A DNA stretch of 64,000 nt from contig NW_026705177.1 of the NCBI RefSeq assembly GCF_029867415.1, positions 372,001-436,000 on the forward strand. The letters run 5' to 3'. The position numbers and the translations under genes were made by a program. This stretch comes from Vicia villosa. Its lineage: Eukaryota; Streptophyta; Magnoliopsida; Fabales; Fabaceae. The notes under the pieces were generated by a model. That model searched no databases. It saw only the letters and a program-made list of their open reading frames with translations, and was not told where the DNA came from. Below are positions 62,216-64,000 of the stretch, piece by piece. The stretch's first letter is position 1. Each line of letters starts with the position of its first letter.

Positions 62216-62591
62216 ATCACCTTTTTCATTTTATATAGGAATAAACTTAGCCGAAAGCTTTGTCATTGATGACTAGGATTGGGAATCAGCCGAGTCGGAC
62301 TTGTCTCAATTTATTTTGATTCGATAAAATTTGATTCAACTTAAAATTGGACTCGAGTTTGACACAATTTCTTTTAAGTTTAAACTTAACTCATTTTAAG
62401 TTTATGAACAAATCGGTTCAACTCGTTTATTTTTAAAATTTAAAAGTTTTTTTATAATGTTTAATTTTTTTATATTTGACATTTTAAATTAATATTATTT
62501 TTCTAAAAAAATTAAAATAAAAATTAAAAAATTAAAATGTAATTTTATTTCAAAAGTATACAACTTCAAAAATTAAATGACAATGTACGTT

Positions 62592-62594
<3 letters not shown>
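62216..62594. other. No gene recognised
   Basis: AT-rich sequence with no features beyond short inverted A/T tracts. Confidence 0.5.

Positions 62595-62678
<84 letters not shown>
62595..62678. repeat. (TA)n microsatellite
   Basis: Pure TA repeat of about 84 bp at the left edge of the LTR-like block. Confidence 0.97.
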
Positions 62679-62681
<3 letters not shown>

Positions 62682-63270
62682 TTGGTCTAACTCAACGATT
62701 AGGCATGGCCCAATTCACTTCTGCTTCTAGGACGACCCAATAAGCTTTGACCCAATCACCTAAGGGCAGCAAGAACGCCATCTCCCTGTCCCCTTGGTTG
62801 GGCTTTCTCCCTACTCGTGTCGAGGACAGCTCACCATCATTATACCCGACCAGACCAGCCTCTACGCCAGCAGCAAGGCAGGCATCCTACTCCCCGTCGG
62901 GGAGTAGAGTAACCCTTGCTCGTTAAGTGTCCCTGTCGTCCAGCAACATCCCTCTGCCAAACCAACGGCTAGTTTCAGATAGCCTCTCAGGATTCGTAAG
63001 TTTACTCCTAGAATCTTGGCAGTCACGCGTTTTGGGCCTTGATCCACGATCTAGTTCAAAACACGGACCAATAGTTAAGCGATGGGGGCATTATATAAAC
63101 CCTCTCATTCGAGAGGGCCAAGTAACACAATTTCAAATCTTTGAAACACTAAAATGTATTTGTGTTCCTACTTACTTGATCTTCGGAGTGCCCTGCAGGT
63201 ACTCCCTCCTTTTCCTCATCACCAACACTATGCGGACGTCTTTGGCCTATTTCTGGTTCTGATCAGCAGG
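62679..63270 (+). mobile_element. LTR-like block, probably Ty3-gypsy
   Basis: GC content rises sharply compared with both flanks. A promoter-like TTATATAAACCCTCTC (about 63091-63106) is followed by a short leader and CTTGATCTTCGGAGTGCC, a combination usual in the R/U5 part of plant gypsy LTRs. The block ends with TGGTTCTGATCA at about 63266. I found no target duplication and no second LTR. The frame at 62927-63262 is accidental in my view. Confidence 0.5.
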
Positions 63271-63274
63271 TGAG

Positions 63275-63303
<29 letters not shown>
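63275..63303. repeat. Short (TA)n array
   Basis: TA repeat of about 29 bp at the right edge of the LTR-like block. Confidence 0.9.
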
Positions 63304-63305
<2 letters not shown>

Positions 63306-64000
63306 TTTAAAATTATATTTTAATGTGTAACATTTTCATATAATTTGATTTTTCAAAGTACTTTTTTAATCTAACACATATTTAATTTAAATAATAAGGA
63401 ATATTCTAATTGGGCCTTGGCCCAATATCAATAAAAATATTTTGTGGGAATTTCTTAGACCACCCCTATATGGTGAAAAACACCTCTGAAAACTCCATAA
63501 TATCTTTCAGAAGTACATATCAGAAATCACATTTTTAAGATGTTTCAGATATGCATATCAGAAATCACTTTTTTCTAATTTTTTATTATTTAAACGTTGC
63601 ATCCGAACTTTACATTCTACTATATGAGAATGAAGCCAACTTTGATAAAAATTAACAATGCCTTTGTTCCATCTATTAGCGGTAAGGTACAAGTTCCAAA
63701 GTGGATGTCCTTCCCTGAGATGAGTTATCTTATAGCAAGTGAGTATGACAGGGTGTGTGTCGATCTGATAAGATTTGTATTTTCAAACATTTTCCCACTT
63801 CATAGTCGTCTACCTATAGACCCGTCCGGCCGCATCATTTGTATCGGGTATTAAAAATCGCGCTACTTTGTACAAGTTTATTTGAAACCAGGGTGTCCTA
63901 TTCCGCTACAACATGTCAGTGGATGACACATCATATAAAAGAGGCATAAACTTGGTCAAATCACTTTTTTGAAATGATGGTGGAGTCCAAAAAATTGATG
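63304..64000. other. Unassigned sequence with an 85-codon frame
   Basis: ATATCAGAAATCAC is repeated at about 63507-63520 and 63557-63570. The frame at 63597-63854 has an even amino-acid composition and could be a coding relic, but I recognise no family. Confidence 0.3.

Noticed and set aside
62927..63262. 111-codon frame as a gene
   Set aside because: Lies across a TATA box and leader-like sequence of an LTR-like block and has no recognisable domain.

Overview
This window is nuclear DNA from a higher plant, most likely a papilionoid legume. It is AT-rich, has spliced genes with GT-AG introns, and is crowded with plant transposable elements, several of which look like legume families (a SIRE/Maximus-type Ty1-copia element, a CACTA end with repeated CCTCGG boxes, MITEs starting GGGTTAAATAAGTTTTTGG). 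The legume assignment is inference from family recognition, not from a search.

Four host genes are supportable. A six-exon chloroplast RelA/SpoT homologue of the RSH2/RSH3 type (43296-46634, +) is reconstructed here from splice sites and predicts 727 residues. A small three-helix membrane protein of unknown function lies at 49868-50296 (-). An F-box protein with a partial second F-box copy in front of it lies at 51763-53070 (+). A germin-like cupin of the ABP19 type lies at 60874-61506 (-). They do not form an operon or an obvious functional cluster; they are islands between repeats.

Layout. 1-8100: no convincing gene, TE relics, two (TA)n arrays enclosing a MITE. 8109-18134: a short TGTAACA...TGTTACA element carrying a palindromic twin tRNA-like sequence, split by a nearly intact 9672-bp Ty1-copia retrotransposon (8408-18079, minus strand, 1264-bp LTRs with two differences seen, target duplication ACATG). 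18229-20356: a long foldback (about 1.6 kb) bounded by (TA)n arrays, then a small MITE. 20395-34700: a SINE inside a dispersed repeat, Ty3-gypsy and LINE scraps, a CACTA end, a solo LTR (TSD ATATT), a decayed Ty1-copia, a hAT-type MITE. 34744-40150: two related copia LTRs in inverted orientation, the first split by a solo gypsy-type LTR (TSD GATTG). 42777-46634: (CT)n and the RSH gene. 47640-58440: copia, LINE and MULE fragments surrounding the membrane-protein and F-box genes. 58441-62220: the germin-like gene between two copies of a roughly 530-bp direct duplication. 62595-63303: an LTR-like GC-richer block between (TA)n arrays.

I found no evidence for a wholly new biological system. The structures that seem least routine are the twin tRNA-like palindrome, the long foldback, an extra nuclear-type ORF with promoter-like upstream sequence in the retrotransposon, a gag-to-RT chimera with protease and integrase missing, and the duplicated promoter-side block that hints at a lost second germin-like gene.
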